A stretch of 64,000 nucleotides of DNA from Fen-1273 sp035516035 (GCA_035516035.1 DATJAS010000059.1:1-64000), one strand, 5' to 3'; shown: positions 51,082 through 59,613, counted from the first letter of the stretch. Notes: generated from the letters alone by a model not told the origin. Translations and numbers: made by a program.

Positions 51082-51177
51082 TTACCAGGAGGTCCCGTTC
51101 CGGAAAATGGACACGAACAGAATTGCTGCGAGGGTGAGGAGGGCGACCAGGATGCCGATTTTCTGCTGCCGGGTCAT
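51082..51177 (-). CDS. possible 31-residue single-helix membrane peptide
   Basis: ATG at 51177, stop TAA at 51084-51082. It begins MTRQQKIGIL and ends FRNGTSW, with a hydrophobic core of about 17 residues between basic flanks, a typical tiny membrane protein. GGGAG lies about 10 bases upstream. The whole frame is short, so chance is possible. Confidence 0.4.
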   Translation of the reverse strand: MTRQQKIGILVALLTLAAILFVSIFRNGTSW

Positions 51178-51311
51178 GCCTGCGCCGGCTCCCGGCGGAA
51201 TCGTGTGATCGTCGTCTGTGTGGAGTTCATCCGGGGTTGCATGTGTGCGTGGCCGGGCCTGTCCCGGTTGCTAAACACCCGCGCTGCGGGGGCCGGTTCC
51301 CGCCCCGGCGC

Positions 51312-53075
51312 CTATTCGTCCAGGGGGATCTCGGGGACCTTGTCCCGGGTGATGGAGGAGAGGTGGTCCCTGATCTCCTGTTCCGTCGACATCGCGAGCA
51401 CCCTGTCCGCCACCCGCTTGGCGTCCTTGAACCGGACCGAGAGGATGACTTTCTTGATCTCGGGCAGCACGCTGGGCAGCACGCTCAGCTCGTCGATCCC
51501 CATCCCCACCAGCAGCACCGTGGCGAACGGGTCGCCCGCCATCTCTCCGCACATTCCCACCCACACCCCCCGCCGGTGGCCGGCGTCGATGATGTTCTTG
51601 ATCGTGCGCAGCACCGCGGGATTGAACTGCTGGTAGAGCGGGGCCACCGCCGCGTTGTCGCGGTCGACGGCGAGCAGGTACTGGATCAGGTCGTTGGTCC
51701 CGATGCTCAGGAAGTCCGATTCCGCCGCGATCTGCTCGGCGAGCACCGCCGCGGCGGGCACCTCGATCATGACGCCGATCTTGATCGCAGGGTCGTACGG
51801 GACGTTCCGGGCGTCAAGCTCCTGCTTGGCGCGGGCGACCATCTCCCGGGCGCGCCGGAGTTCCGCGAGCGTCGAGACCATCGGGAACATGATCCGGACG
51901 TTCTTGCGCGTGCTCGCCCGGAGGATCCCGCGGATCTGGTCGAGGAACAGCTCGGGGCGGTCCAGCAGCACCCGGATGCCCCGCCAGCCCAGGAAGGGGT
52001 TGGCCTCGTGCTCCGCGTCCGGGGAGAGCTTGTCTCCTCCCACGTCGAACGCGCGGAAGATCACGGAGTGAGGGAACACACCCCCGGCGACGCGTTCGTA
52101 CACGGCGAACTGCTCCTCCTCCGAGGGGTACGTCGCCCTGCCGATCAGCTGGCTTTCCGTCCGGAAGAGACCGATGCCCGCCGACCCCTGCGTGCGGGCG
52201 AATTCAAGCTCCGTGTCAAATTCGATGTTCGCCGACAGCTCGATCCGCTTCCTGTCCGGCGTCTCCGCGGTCAGCGGGGCGATCGTGACGAGCCGCTCTT
52301 CGAAGTCGCGGAACCGCTCCTTCTTCCGCTCGAGGGCCTGCAGCGTGTCGTCGCCCGGGTTCACGACGACGACGCCCGCGTACCCGTCGATCGCGATCGT
52401 GTCCCCCGTGGCGATCGTCTTCGTGCACGTGCGGAGCCCGACCACGGCCGGGATCTTGAGCGAACGGGCAAGGATCGCGGCATGGGAGGTGATGCCCCCC
52501 AGGTCCGTCGCGTAGCCGAGCACCTGGTTGCGGCTGAATATCACCGTGTCGGACGGCGTGAGCGTCTCGGAGACGATGATCGACGCCCCCTCCAGGCGCG
52601 AGAAGAGCTTCTGGTCCTGGATGTTCCGGATGATGCGGTTCATGACGTCGTCGACGTCGTGCGCCCGCTCGTGCATGTACTCGTCGTGCGAGGCGAGCAT
52701 GATCTGCTTGTACTTGGTGATCTCGTCCGCCACGATGAACTCGGCGTTCTTCAGCTCCCGCGCGATCCGCCCTTCGATCGCTCCCATGAGGATCGCGTCG
52801 GCGAGGATCATGAGCTGCGCCTCGAAGATGCGCGCGTTGTCGGATCCGAGCTTCTGCTCGGCGAACGCGTGGATCTTCTGCAGCTCCTTGTCCGAGCGGG
52901 CGTTCGCGTTCCGCAACCGCGCGATCTCCGAGGGCACTTCCTCCGGCGTGATCTGCTTCTGCTCGACGCGGGGAATGACCTTGCTGTAGATGTAGGCCGG
53001 CCCGTGGGAGATCCCCGGCGCCGCGGCGACCCCCCTCAGAACGATCTCGCTTCCTGTGGCGGGTGTTCCGTCCAT
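51312..53075 (-). CDS. ptsI: PEP-protein phosphotransferase (PTS enzyme I)
   Basis: A 587-aa cytoplasmic protein that autophosphorylates from PEP and passes phosphate to HPr. The active His is in 'GGITSHAAILARSL', and the C-terminal PEP-binding barrel has 'GTNDLIQYLLAVDRDN' and the Cys in 'GMCGEMAGDP'. The ATG at 53075 lies one base after the HPr stop. No sugar-specific EII genes are seen, so the pair may serve regulation or distant permeases. Confidence 0.96.
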   Translation of the reverse strand: MDGTPATGSEIVLRGVAAAPGISHGPAYIYSKVIPRVEQKQITPEEVPSEIARLRNANARSDKELQKIHAFAEQKLGSDNARIFEAQLMILADAILMGAIEGRIARELKNAEFIVADEITKYKQIMLASHDEYMHERAHDVDDVMNRIIRNIQDQKLFSRLEGASIIVSETLTPSDTVIFSRNQVLGYATDLGGITSHAAILARSLKIPAVVGLRTCTKTIATGDTIAIDGYAGVVVVNPGDDTLQALERKKERFRDFEERLVTIAPLTAETPDRKRIELSANIEFDTELEFARTQGSAGIGLFRTESQLIGRATYPSEEEQFAVYERVAGGVFPHSVIFRAFDVGGDKLSPDAEHEANPFLGWRGIRVLLDRPELFLDQIRGILRASTRKNVRIMFPMVSTLAELRRAREMVARAKQELDARNVPYDPAIKIGVMIEVPAAAVLAEQIAAESDFLSIGTNDLIQYLLAVDRDNAAVAPLYQQFNPAVLRTIKNIIDAGHRRGVWVGMCGEMAGDPFATVLLVGMGIDELSVLPSVLPEIKKVILSVRFKDAKRVADRVLAMSTEQEIRDHLSSITRDKVPEIPLDE

Positions 53076-53076
53076 G

Positions 53077-53343
53077 TCACTCCTCGTCGAATCCCCGGCG
53101 GAAGAGGTCCTCCAGCGCGCGGCACGCCTCTTCCTCGTCCGGGCCGTCAAGCACGAGCGTCAGCGTCGAGCCCTGTTCCGCGGCCAGCGTCATGACGCCG
53201 ATGATGCTCTTGCCGTTGATCTCGAGGTTGTCCTTCCTGATCGTGAGCTCCGCCTGGAACCGGGCGGCGGTCTTGACGAGGCTCGCCGCGGGGCGGGTGT
53301 GAAGGCCCTTGGAGTTCACGATGGTGACCGTCCGTTCAATCAT
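53077..53343 (-). CDS. ptsH: HPr phosphocarrier protein
   Basis: An 88-aa phosphocarrier. The phospho-His is in 'KGLHTRPAASLV' at 15, and the regulatory Ser site in 'NGKSIIGVMTLAA' near 46, so both the PTS relay and HPr kinase control are possible. It sits 31 bases after the prenyl synthase gene. Confidence 0.96.
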   Translation of the reverse strand: MIERTVTIVNSKGLHTRPAASLVKTAARFQAELTIRKDNLEINGKSIIGVMTLAAEQGSTLTLVLDGPDEEEACRALEDLFRRGFDEE

Positions 53344-53374
53344 GAGGGTTCAACGCCCCCCCGAGCGCGCGGCG

Positions 53375-54403
53375 TCATGTCGCCCTGTGCACCAGTTCGT
53401 CCGCGAGCCACCGGAGCATCTCGCGCGCCGTGCTCCGCGGAAGACGGTCAAGCTCCCGGAGCGCGCCGCGCGTGGTCCGCCGGACGACTCCGCGCGCGTC
53501 GTCAATCGCCCCGCACTCCCCGTACGCGCGCCGGACGTCTTCCACGAACGACCGCCCGGCGGGCGTGACGGCGCCCCCGGTGCTCTTGAAGAGTCCCGGC
53601 GAACCCTCCCTGGCCATGACGCGGGCGATAAGGTCACGATCGCTCCCCGCGGCCCTTGCCGCCGCGGTCAGCAGGAGGTACGTCCTCTTTCCTTCGAGGA
53701 TGTCCCCGCCGATCGTCTTCCCGAACCCCGCCGGGTCGCCGACCACGTCCAGGAGGTCATCCTGTACCTGGAAGGCGATGCCGAGCCGGAGACCGAACCT
53801 GCGCAGCGCCGCGACCCGGGCGGGCGTGCCCCCGCCGAGGAGCGCCCCGAGCTCCGCTGCCGTGGCCAGGAGCGCGCCGGTCTTCTTCCCGATCATCCGG
53901 AAGTATTCCCGCACCGTCACGTCCGACCGCTTTTCGAATTCCAGGTCGAGCGCCTGTCCCTCGCACACGTCCAGGAGGCCACGCGTCAGGACGCCGGCGA
54001 GCGCGCTCTGCGCGGGTCCCTTCGTGCGCAGGAGCGACTCGTACGATGCGCCCACGAGCACGTCGCCGACGAGCAGCGCGTCGTTCGCGCTCCATGCCCG
54101 GTGGACCGTCGGCCGGCCGCGCCGGGCGTCGGCGTTATCCATGATGTCGTCGTGGACCAGCGTGAAGTTGTGCATGATCTCGATCGCCGCCGCGGCGTCA
54201 AGCGACGCAGCGGCGCGGCCGCCGACGGCCTCGCACGCGAGCACGAGCAGCGCCGGGCGGACCCGCTTGCCTCCCCCCTGGAGGGCGTAGCGGCACCCCT
54301 CCCGGAGTCGCGCCGCCCCGCGGGCGGGCCTGGTGCGCTTCAGCCTCTGTTCGATGCGCACCCTGATGGTCTCGTAGCGCCGCCGGAATGCCGCGTCGTT
54401 CAT
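53375..54403 (-). CDS. trans-isoprenyl diphosphate synthase
   Basis: A 342-aa chain-elongating prenyltransferase. It has 'GGGKRVRPAL', the first Asp-rich motif 'VHDDIMDNAD' (D-D-x2-D) and the second 'QVQDDLLDVVGD', with 'GKKTGALLATAAELGALL' between. Chain length (FPP, GGPP or longer) is not decidable by eye. The ATG at 54403 overlaps the IPP isomerase stop (ATGA), so both act in one isoprenoid unit. Confidence 0.93.
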   Translation of the reverse strand: MNDAAFRRRYETIRVRIEQRLKRTRPARGAARLREGCRYALQGGGKRVRPALLVLACEAVGGRAAASLDAAAAIEIMHNFTLVHDDIMDNADARRGRPTVHRAWSANDALLVGDVLVGASYESLLRTKGPAQSALAGVLTRGLLDVCEGQALDLEFEKRSDVTVREYFRMIGKKTGALLATAAELGALLGGGTPARVAALRRFGLRLGIAFQVQDDLLDVVGDPAGFGKTIGGDILEGKRTYLLLTAAARAAGSDRDLIARVMAREGSPGLFKSTGGAVTPAGRSFVEDVRRAYGECGAIDDARGVVRRTTRGALRELDRLPRSTAREMLRWLADELVHRAT

Positions 54404-55455
54404 GACCGGGGGTACCTGACGAGCTGTGCGGCGCGGAGGTCCGCCACGCGCGCGGACCCGGTGAGGAACATCGCTCCCCGCAGCTCCAGCGCCCAGCGTG
54501 CAATGAGTGCGGAGAGACCTTTCCTCCCTCCGCGCGCGAGGGCTTCCAGGAGCGGCCTCGCCGAGGCGGCGATATCCGCGCCGAGAGCGAGACACCTGGC
54601 GACGTCGAGCCCGGAGGCGATCCCTCCCGAGGCGATAAGCGTCATCTGACGCCCCTCCCGGCGGAGCGCGGCCGCCTCCTGGAGTGCGATTGCCGTAGGG
54701 ATGCCCCAGTCCCAGAATGGCGCCCCGTCCGGCGGGTCCTTCCTCCGGATCGCCTCGACGCCGGCCCAGCTTGTTCCCCCGGCCCCCGCGACGTCGATGA
54801 TCGAAACGCCGGCATCGAGGAGCCGGCGGATGACCGCCGCCGAGAGCCCGGCACCGATCTCTTTAACGATAAGGGGGATCGGGAGGCTCCGGGCGAGCAT
54901 GCCGATGCCCGAGAGCACGCCGCGGAAGGCTGGCGTCCCTTCCGGCTGCAGGAATTCCTGGAGCGGGTTGAGGTGGACCGCGAATGCGTCCGCGCGCACG
55001 AGCTCCGCCAGGCGGAGCGCGGGCGAAGCATCCTTCATGCGCGCGACCTCGGCGGCGCCGATATTGCCGACCACGGGGATCGACGGAGCCGCCTCGCGCA
55101 CCACGCTGAACGTGCGATGGTAGACGGTGTTCTCGAGCGCCTGGCGCTGGCTCCCGACGCCGAGCGCGATGCCCGCCGATTCGCACACCGCCGCCAGATC
55201 GCGGTTGATGGCGAGCGCCCGCGCGTAGCCGCCGGTCATGCACGAGACCATCAACGGGAGCGCAAGCTCATGCCCGAGGAAGCGCGTGTGCGTGTCGACC
55301 TCGGCGATGTCGAGTTCGGGGAGCGCGTTGTGGACGAACTCGAGGTGTTCGAGGCCGGTGGTCTTTCCCCTGAAGCGGACGTCCCTCGTCAGCGTGATGT
55401 CGACGTGCTCTTTCTTGCGAGACGTCGTCCTGTGACCGGGGGATTTTCTGGGCAT
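54400..55455 (-). CDS. fni: isopentenyl-diphosphate delta-isomerase, type 2
   Basis: FMN- and NADPH-dependent isomerase interconverting IPP and DMAPP; 351 aa. Signature segments are 'RKKEHVDITL', 'FLGHELALPLMVSCMTGGY', 'GVGSQRQALE', 'NPLQEFLQPEG' and 'IASGGIASGLDVARCLALGAD'. It is the first gene of the minus operon fni - prenyl synthase - ptsH - ptsI, behind a good promoter. Confidence 0.95.
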   Translation of the reverse strand: MPRKSPGHRTTSRKKEHVDITLTRDVRFRGKTTGLEHLEFVHNALPELDIAEVDTHTRFLGHELALPLMVSCMTGGYARALAINRDLAAVCESAGIALGVGSQRQALENTVYHRTFSVVREAAPSIPVVGNIGAAEVARMKDASPALRLAELVRADAFAVHLNPLQEFLQPEGTPAFRGVLSGIGMLARSLPIPLIVKEIGAGLSAAVIRRLLDAGVSIIDVAGAGGTSWAGVEAIRRKDPPDGAPFWDWGIPTAIALQEAAALRREGRQMTLIASGGIASGLDVARCLALGADIAASARPLLEALARGGRKGLSALIARWALELRGAMFLTGSARVADLRAAQLVRYPRS

Positions 55456-55485
55456 GCGAACCGGGGGTGGATAAGGACTCTCGCG

Positions 55486-55516
55486 GGAGTATAGCGATTT
55501 GCCCCCTGAGAATCAA
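55486..55516 (-). promoter_or_regulatory. promoter of the fni operon
   Basis: On the minus strand TTG (55516-55514), a 20-bp spacer and TATACTCC (55493-55486). It lies back to back with the nucleotidyltransferase promoter at 55532. Confidence 0.6.
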
Positions 55517-55531
55517 TCCGCCGGGCGAGTG

Positions 55532-55562
55532 TTGATTCTTCGGGACGCTTTCGTTACCTTAA
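55532..55562 (+). promoter_or_regulatory. promoter of the nucleotidyltransferase gene
   Basis: TTG (55532-55534), a 20-bp spacer and TACCTTAA (55555-55562). It supports the ATG at 55604 over the longer frame that begins at 55499. Confidence 0.6.
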
Positions 55563-55603
55563 AAGACCTTTGCATTTACGTCCTGATTGGGACTCCCGAT
55601 TCG

Positions 55604-56581
55604 ATGCGCGCCATCATCCCCGTCGCCGGAGTGGGAAGCCGGCTCCGGCCCCACACGTACGCTCTTCCCAAAGTCCTCCTGAACGTCGCGGGCAAGCCGA
55701 TCCTCGGCCACATCATCGATAAGATCGTGGGCGAGGGCATTACCGACGCCACGATCGTTGTCGGCCACATGAGCGACAAGATCCGGGAATACGTCGCGGG
55801 CGCGTACCCGCACTTCCGGGCGGAGTACGTCGAGCAGGAGGAGCGGCTCGGGCTCGGACACGCGATTCACCTCTCGCGGGGGACGATCACGGACGACCCC
55901 GTGCTCATCATACTGGGGGACACGATCTTCGAAGTGGACCTCTCGCCTGTCCTCCGCGGCGGGACATCGGCGATCGGCGTGAAGGCCGTGGACGATCCCC
56001 GGAGATTCGGCGTTGCCGAGGTGGCGGACGGACGCATCACGCGCCTGGTGGAGAAGCCCGAAAAACCGGCGACGAACCTCGCCGTCGTCGGCCTCTATTA
56101 TATTCGCCGCCCGCGGCTGCTCCTGGAGTGCCTCGACGATCTCGTCGCCTCCGATCGCCGCACGAAGGGGGAATACCAGCTCACCGACGCCCTCCAGATG
56201 ATGATCGAGCGGGGCGAACCGATGGTGCCGTTCATGGTGGAGGGATGGTACGATTGCGGGAAGCCGGAAACCCTCCTTTCCACCAACCGCGCGCTCCTGG
56301 AAAAGCACTCCACGAGCAGGACGCTCCCCGGGGTCGTCGTCAACCATCCGGTGTACATCGCCCCGACCGCGGTGCTCGTCAACTGCATTATCGGTCCCAA
56401 CACCAGCGTCGGCGACGGGGCGGAGATCTCGGATGCGGTGATCAGGAATTCCATCATCAGCGAAAATGCCCGCGTCCACGGTGCCCTGCTTGAGAATTCG
56501 ATCGTCGGCAACGGGTCCGTCCTGACGGGGAGCTACAGAAAGATCAACGTGGGGGGCGCCTCCGAAATCGACCTGTTTTAG
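55604..56581 (+). CDS. sugar-phosphate nucleotidyltransferase
   Basis: A 325-aa enzyme of the NTP-transferase family. The N-terminal part has 'IPVAGVGSRLRPHTYALPKVLL' with the nucleotide loop and Lys, 'ILGDTIFEVDL' as metal site, and 'VEKPEKPATNLA'. The last 80 residues form a left-handed beta-helix of hexapeptides ('VYIAPTAVLVNCIIGPNTSV'). Closest in look to glucose-1-phosphate thymidylyltransferase/GlmU-like proteins; the sugar is not certain. Confidence 0.9.
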   Translation: MRAIIPVAGVGSRLRPHTYALPKVLLNVAGKPILGHIIDKIVGEGITDATIVVGHMSDKIREYVAGAYPHFRAEYVEQEERLGLGHAIHLSRGTITDDPVLIILGDTIFEVDLSPVLRGGTSAIGVKAVDDPRRFGVAEVADGRITRLVEKPEKPATNLAVVGLYYIRRPRLLLECLDDLVASDRRTKGEYQLTDALQMMIERGEPMVPFMVEGWYDCGKPETLLSTNRALLEKHSTSRTLPGVVVNHPVYIAPTAVLVNCIIGPNTSVGDGAEISDAVIRNSIISENARVHGALLENSIVGNGSVLTGSYRKINVGGASEIDLF

Positions 56582-56624
56582 CGGCGCGAACCCCCGGCAC
56601 CACTTCACTCACGCAAGGAGCACC

Positions 56625-57767
56625 ATGGCATACCTCTTCACGTCGGAATCGGTCTCGGAAGGGCACCCGGATAAGGTCTGCGACCAGATTTCGGATGCGG
56701 TTCTTGACGCCATTCTCACGCAGGACAAGAACGCGCGCGTCGCGTGCGAGTCGTTCGTCACGACGGGCCTCGCGCTCGTCGGGGGCGAAATCACGACGCA
56801 TGCCTACATCGAAGTGCAGGACATCGTTCGCCAGGTGATCCGCGAGATCGGGTACACGAAGGCGGAGTACCGCTTTGACGCGGATTCGTGCTCGGTGATC
56901 TCGAGCATCCACGCACAGTCGCCCGACATCGCGCGCGGCGTGGACACCGGCGGGGCGGGAGACCAGGGCATGATGTTCGGCTATGCCACGAACGAGACGC
57001 CGGAGTACATGCCGATGTCGCTGATGTTCGCCCACAAGCTGGTGCGGCGGCTGGCCGAGATCCGCAAGAAGCACTCCTCCGTCATGTCGTGGCTCCGCCC
57101 CGACGCGAAGTCCCAGGTCACGATCGAGTACCACGGCCGCAGGCCGGTCCGCGTCCACACGGTCGTGATCTCCACGCAGCACGACCCCGGCGTGACGCAG
57201 AAGAAGATCCGGGACGAGGTGATCCGCCACGTCATCCGCCATGTGATCCCGTCCGAGCTGCTCGACAGGAACACGATCATCCACGTCAACCCGACCGGCC
57301 GTTTCGAGATCGGCGGACCTCACGGGGATACCGGGCTGACGGGACGCAAGATCATCGTCGACACCTACGGCGGGAAAGCCCCGCACGGCGGCGGCGCGTT
57401 TTCAGGGAAAGATCCGTCGAAGGTGGACAGGAGCGCCGCATACGCCACGCGCCACATCGCCAAGAACCTTGTCGCCTCCGGGCTTGCGGACGAATGCCTC
57501 ATCCAGGTCGCCTACGCGATCGGCGTTGCGCAGCCGGTCTCGGTCCACGTCAACACGTTCGGCACGGGGAGGATCCCCGACATCGAGCTGGACAAGGTGA
57601 TCCTCAAGGAAATCGACATGACGCCGCGCGGCATCATCAGGCGGCTGGACCTCAGGCGCCCGATCTACAGGAAGACGGCCGCGTACGGCCACTTCGGCCG
57701 CAGCGACAGGGAGTTCACATGGGAGAAGCTTGACCTCGTCGACCTCCTCCTGAAGTCGATCAAGTAA
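56625..57767 (+). CDS. metK: S-adenosylmethionine synthetase
   Basis: Makes SAM from methionine and ATP; 380 aa. 'SESVSEGHPDKVCDQISDA' near the start, 'GAGDQGMMFGYA', 'DTGLTGRKIIVDTYGG' and 'GGGAFSGKDPSKVDRS' are family signatures. AAGGAGC precedes the ATG. It is followed 69 bases later by ahcY, so making SAM and recycling its product are neighbouring. Confidence 0.98.
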   Translation: MAYLFTSESVSEGHPDKVCDQISDAVLDAILTQDKNARVACESFVTTGLALVGGEITTHAYIEVQDIVRQVIREIGYTKAEYRFDADSCSVISSIHAQSPDIARGVDTGGAGDQGMMFGYATNETPEYMPMSLMFAHKLVRRLAEIRKKHSSVMSWLRPDAKSQVTIEYHGRRPVRVHTVVISTQHDPGVTQKKIRDEVIRHVIRHVIPSELLDRNTIIHVNPTGRFEIGGPHGDTGLTGRKIIVDTYGGKAPHGGGAFSGKDPSKVDRSAAYATRHIAKNLVASGLADECLIQVAYAIGVAQPVSVHVNTFGTGRIPDIELDKVILKEIDMTPRGIIRRLDLRRPIYRKTAAYGHFGRSDREFTWEKLDLVDLLLKSIK

Positions 57768-57770
57768 GCG

Positions 57771-57821
57771 AAGTCCGCTCTTTGGACCACGCCGCTTTCG
57801 GGCGTGGCAATCTCAAGTCCA
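57771..57821 (+). promoter_or_regulatory. candidate structured RNA between metK and ahcY
   Basis: A 7-bp hairpin CCACGCC-gctttcg-GGCGTGG is enclosed by GGAC, which can pair with a downstream GTCC (before AAAATATAG) or with an upstream GTCC just after the metK stop. Two exclusive folds next to the ahcY ribosome site look switch-like. It does not match the SAH or SAM riboswitch consensus I know. Confidence 0.35.
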
Positions 57822-57836
57822 AAATATAGAGGATGC

Positions 57837-59117
57837 ATGAAATCACCATCAGGAAAATCCAAAGTCGCGGATCTCAAGCTTGCGGGAGAAGGAGATCGCC
57901 TCATCGAGTGGGCGGAATCCCGGATGCCCGTGCTGATGGCGCTCCGCGCGAAGTACGCCAGGATAAAGCCGTTCAAGGGGTACAGGATCGCCGGGTGCCT
58001 GCACGTCACCAAGGAGACTGCGGTGCTGGTGCGGACGTTCGTGGATGCGGGCGCCGAGGTGAGCTGGAGCGGGTGCAACCCCCTCTCGACGAACGACGCG
58101 GTTGCCGCGTCGCTTGCCGGGGACGGGATCTCCATCTTCGCGTGGCACGGGATGAACGTCAAGGAGTTTTACTGGTGCATCGAGGAGACGCTCCGCTTCC
58201 ACCCAAACCTGACGCTCGATGACGGCGCGGACCTGATCTTCACGATCCACAACAAGCACCCCGAGTTCGCGGAGAAGTACGTGATCGGGGGGACGGAGGA
58301 AACGACCACGGGCGTCCACCGCCTGCGGGCCATGGCCTCCGACGGGGCGCTCAAGTACCCGGTGATCGCCGTGAACGACGCCGAGACCAAGTGGGATTTC
58401 GACAACGTCTATGGGACGGGACAGTCGACGCTCGACGGCGTGCTCCGGGCCACCAGCGTGCTGCTGGCCGGCAAAAACGTCGTGGTCGCCGGCTACGGAC
58501 ACTGCGGCAAGGGGGTCGCGCTCCGGGCCAAGGGCCTCGGCGCGAACGTGATCGTGACCGAGGTGAAGCCCACCGCCGCGCTGAAGGCGACGCTGGAGGG
58601 CTTCCGCGTGATGACAATGGACGACGCCGCGAAGGTGGGGGATCTCTTCATCACCGCCACGGGGGTGAAGGACGTGGTGGTCGACCGCCACTTCCGCGCG
58701 ATGAAGGACGGCGCCATCGTCTGCAACACCGGCCACTACGACTGCGAGGTGAACCTCGTCCAGCTTGCGAAGCTGACGAAATCAAAGCGCGAGATCAGGA
58801 TGAACAACGAGGAGTACTTGCTCAAGAGCGGCCGCCGGCTCTACGTGCTGGCGCAGGGGCGCCTGGTGAACCTTGCGGCCGCCGAGGGGCACCCCTCGGA
58901 GGTGATGGACATGTCGTTCGCCAACCAGTTCATGTCCCAGCTCCGCCTGGTCGATCTCCACAAGAAGGGGATACGCCTGAAGAACGCCGTGCATGACATC
59001 CCGGCCGCGCAGGACCAGGAGATCGCGGGGGTCAAGCTCTCGACGCAGGGGATCCGGATCGACGCGCTGACCGATGAACAGGTCAAGTATTCGGAGGACT
59101 ACTCGGCAGGTACGTAA
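57837..59117 (+). CDS. ahcY: adenosylhomocysteinase
   Basis: NAD-dependent hydrolysis of S-adenosylhomocysteine to adenosine and homocysteine; 426 aa, the shorter prokaryotic form. 'GCLHVTKETAVL', 'EETTTGVHRL', 'NDAETKWDFDN' and the NAD loop 'VVAGYGHCGKGVA' are present, with GHYDCEVN and the C-terminal 'KYSEDYSAGT'. The ATG at 57837 follows TAGAGGA. Its adenosine product could feed the adenosine deaminase encoded at 9393. Confidence 0.97.
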   Translation: MKSPSGKSKVADLKLAGEGDRLIEWAESRMPVLMALRAKYARIKPFKGYRIAGCLHVTKETAVLVRTFVDAGAEVSWSGCNPLSTNDAVAASLAGDGISIFAWHGMNVKEFYWCIEETLRFHPNLTLDDGADLIFTIHNKHPEFAEKYVIGGTEETTTGVHRLRAMASDGALKYPVIAVNDAETKWDFDNVYGTGQSTLDGVLRATSVLLAGKNVVVAGYGHCGKGVALRAKGLGANVIVTEVKPTAALKATLEGFRVMTMDDAAKVGDLFITATGVKDVVVDRHFRAMKDGAIVCNTGHYDCEVNLVQLAKLTKSKREIRMNNEEYLLKSGRRLYVLAQGRLVNLAAAEGHPSEVMDMSFANQFMSQLRLVDLHKKGIRLKNAVHDIPAAQDQEIAGVKLSTQGIRIDALTDEQVKYSEDYSAGT

Positions 59118-59132
59118 GGAAGGTCTCAACCT

Positions 59133-59175
59133 GTCATTGCGAGGGGGCGCGCCGTTCGCGCCCCCGAAGCAATCT
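59133..59175 (+). repeat. REP-like repeat / hairpin between convergent genes
   Basis: GTCATTGCGA then GGGGGCGCG-ccgtt-CGCGCCCCC and GAAGCAATCT. The 9-bp perfect stem sits between the ahcY stop (59117) and the stop of the response regulator, whose TAG is built from the repeat edge. It probably also ends transcription from both sides. Confidence 0.8.
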
Positions 59176-59542
59176 AGGTCTTTCCCACCACCCTCTTTAT
59201 CGCGAAGAGCAGATAGTCGATATTGAACGGCTTCGTGATGTAATCATCGGCCCCGAGCTTCAGCGTCTCGGTCGCCACGGAGAATCCCACGCGGCCGGTG
59301 AGCATGATGACCTTGCAGGAGAGCCCCTTCTCCTTGATGAACTTCAGGACGTCGATGCCTGATTTGACGGGCATGTTGATGTCGAGGAGCATCAGGTTGT
59401 AGTTCCCTCTCTCGAGCAGTCCTATCGCCTTCGCCCCGTCTTCCGCCTCATCCACTACGAACCCCTGGGGGACCAACTGGTCTTTGACGATGCGCCGCAG
59501 GTCGGCGTCATCATCGACAAAGAGAATTCGTAACTGGTCCAT
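59174..59542 (-). CDS. single-domain response regulator (CheY-like)
   Basis: A 122-aa receiver domain alone. Acidic pocket 'FVDDDAD', phospho-Asp in 'LLLDINMP', Thr in 'VIMLTG' and Lys in 'DYITKPF' are complete, so it should be phosphorylatable. No output domain and no adjacent kinase. The promoter is at 59567-59597. Confidence 0.92.
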   Translation of the reverse strand: MDQLRILFVDDDADLRRIVKDQLVPQGFVVDEAEDGAKAIGLLERGNYNLMLLDINMPVKSGIDVLKFIKEKGLSCKVIMLTGRVGFSVATETLKLGADDYITKPFNIDYLLFAIKRVVGKT

Positions 59543-59566
59543 GGTCGTGTGTAGTAGTATGCGCCC

Positions 59567-59597
59567 CGTATATAGTGAAAATCGCCTGAAAAGTCAA
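59567..59597 (-). promoter_or_regulatory. promoter of the CheY-like gene
   Basis: On the minus strand TTG (59597-59595), a 20-bp spacer and TATATACG (59574-59567). Confidence 0.6.
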
Positions 59598-59613
59598 ACA
59601 AACCGGGGTTTGT

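Noticed and set aside
51237..53195. Plus-strand open frame of 652 codons
   Set aside because: Antisense of ptsI; Asp/Arg/Val-rich shadow.
57771..57821. Known SAM or SAH riboswitch
   Set aside because: The conserved cores of the classes I can recall are absent; kept only as an unclassified candidate structure.
59569..59576. TATATAGT as a plus-strand promoter for the lamin-tail gene
   Set aside because: No TTG stands 20 bp upstream; the same bases serve the minus-strand promoter better.
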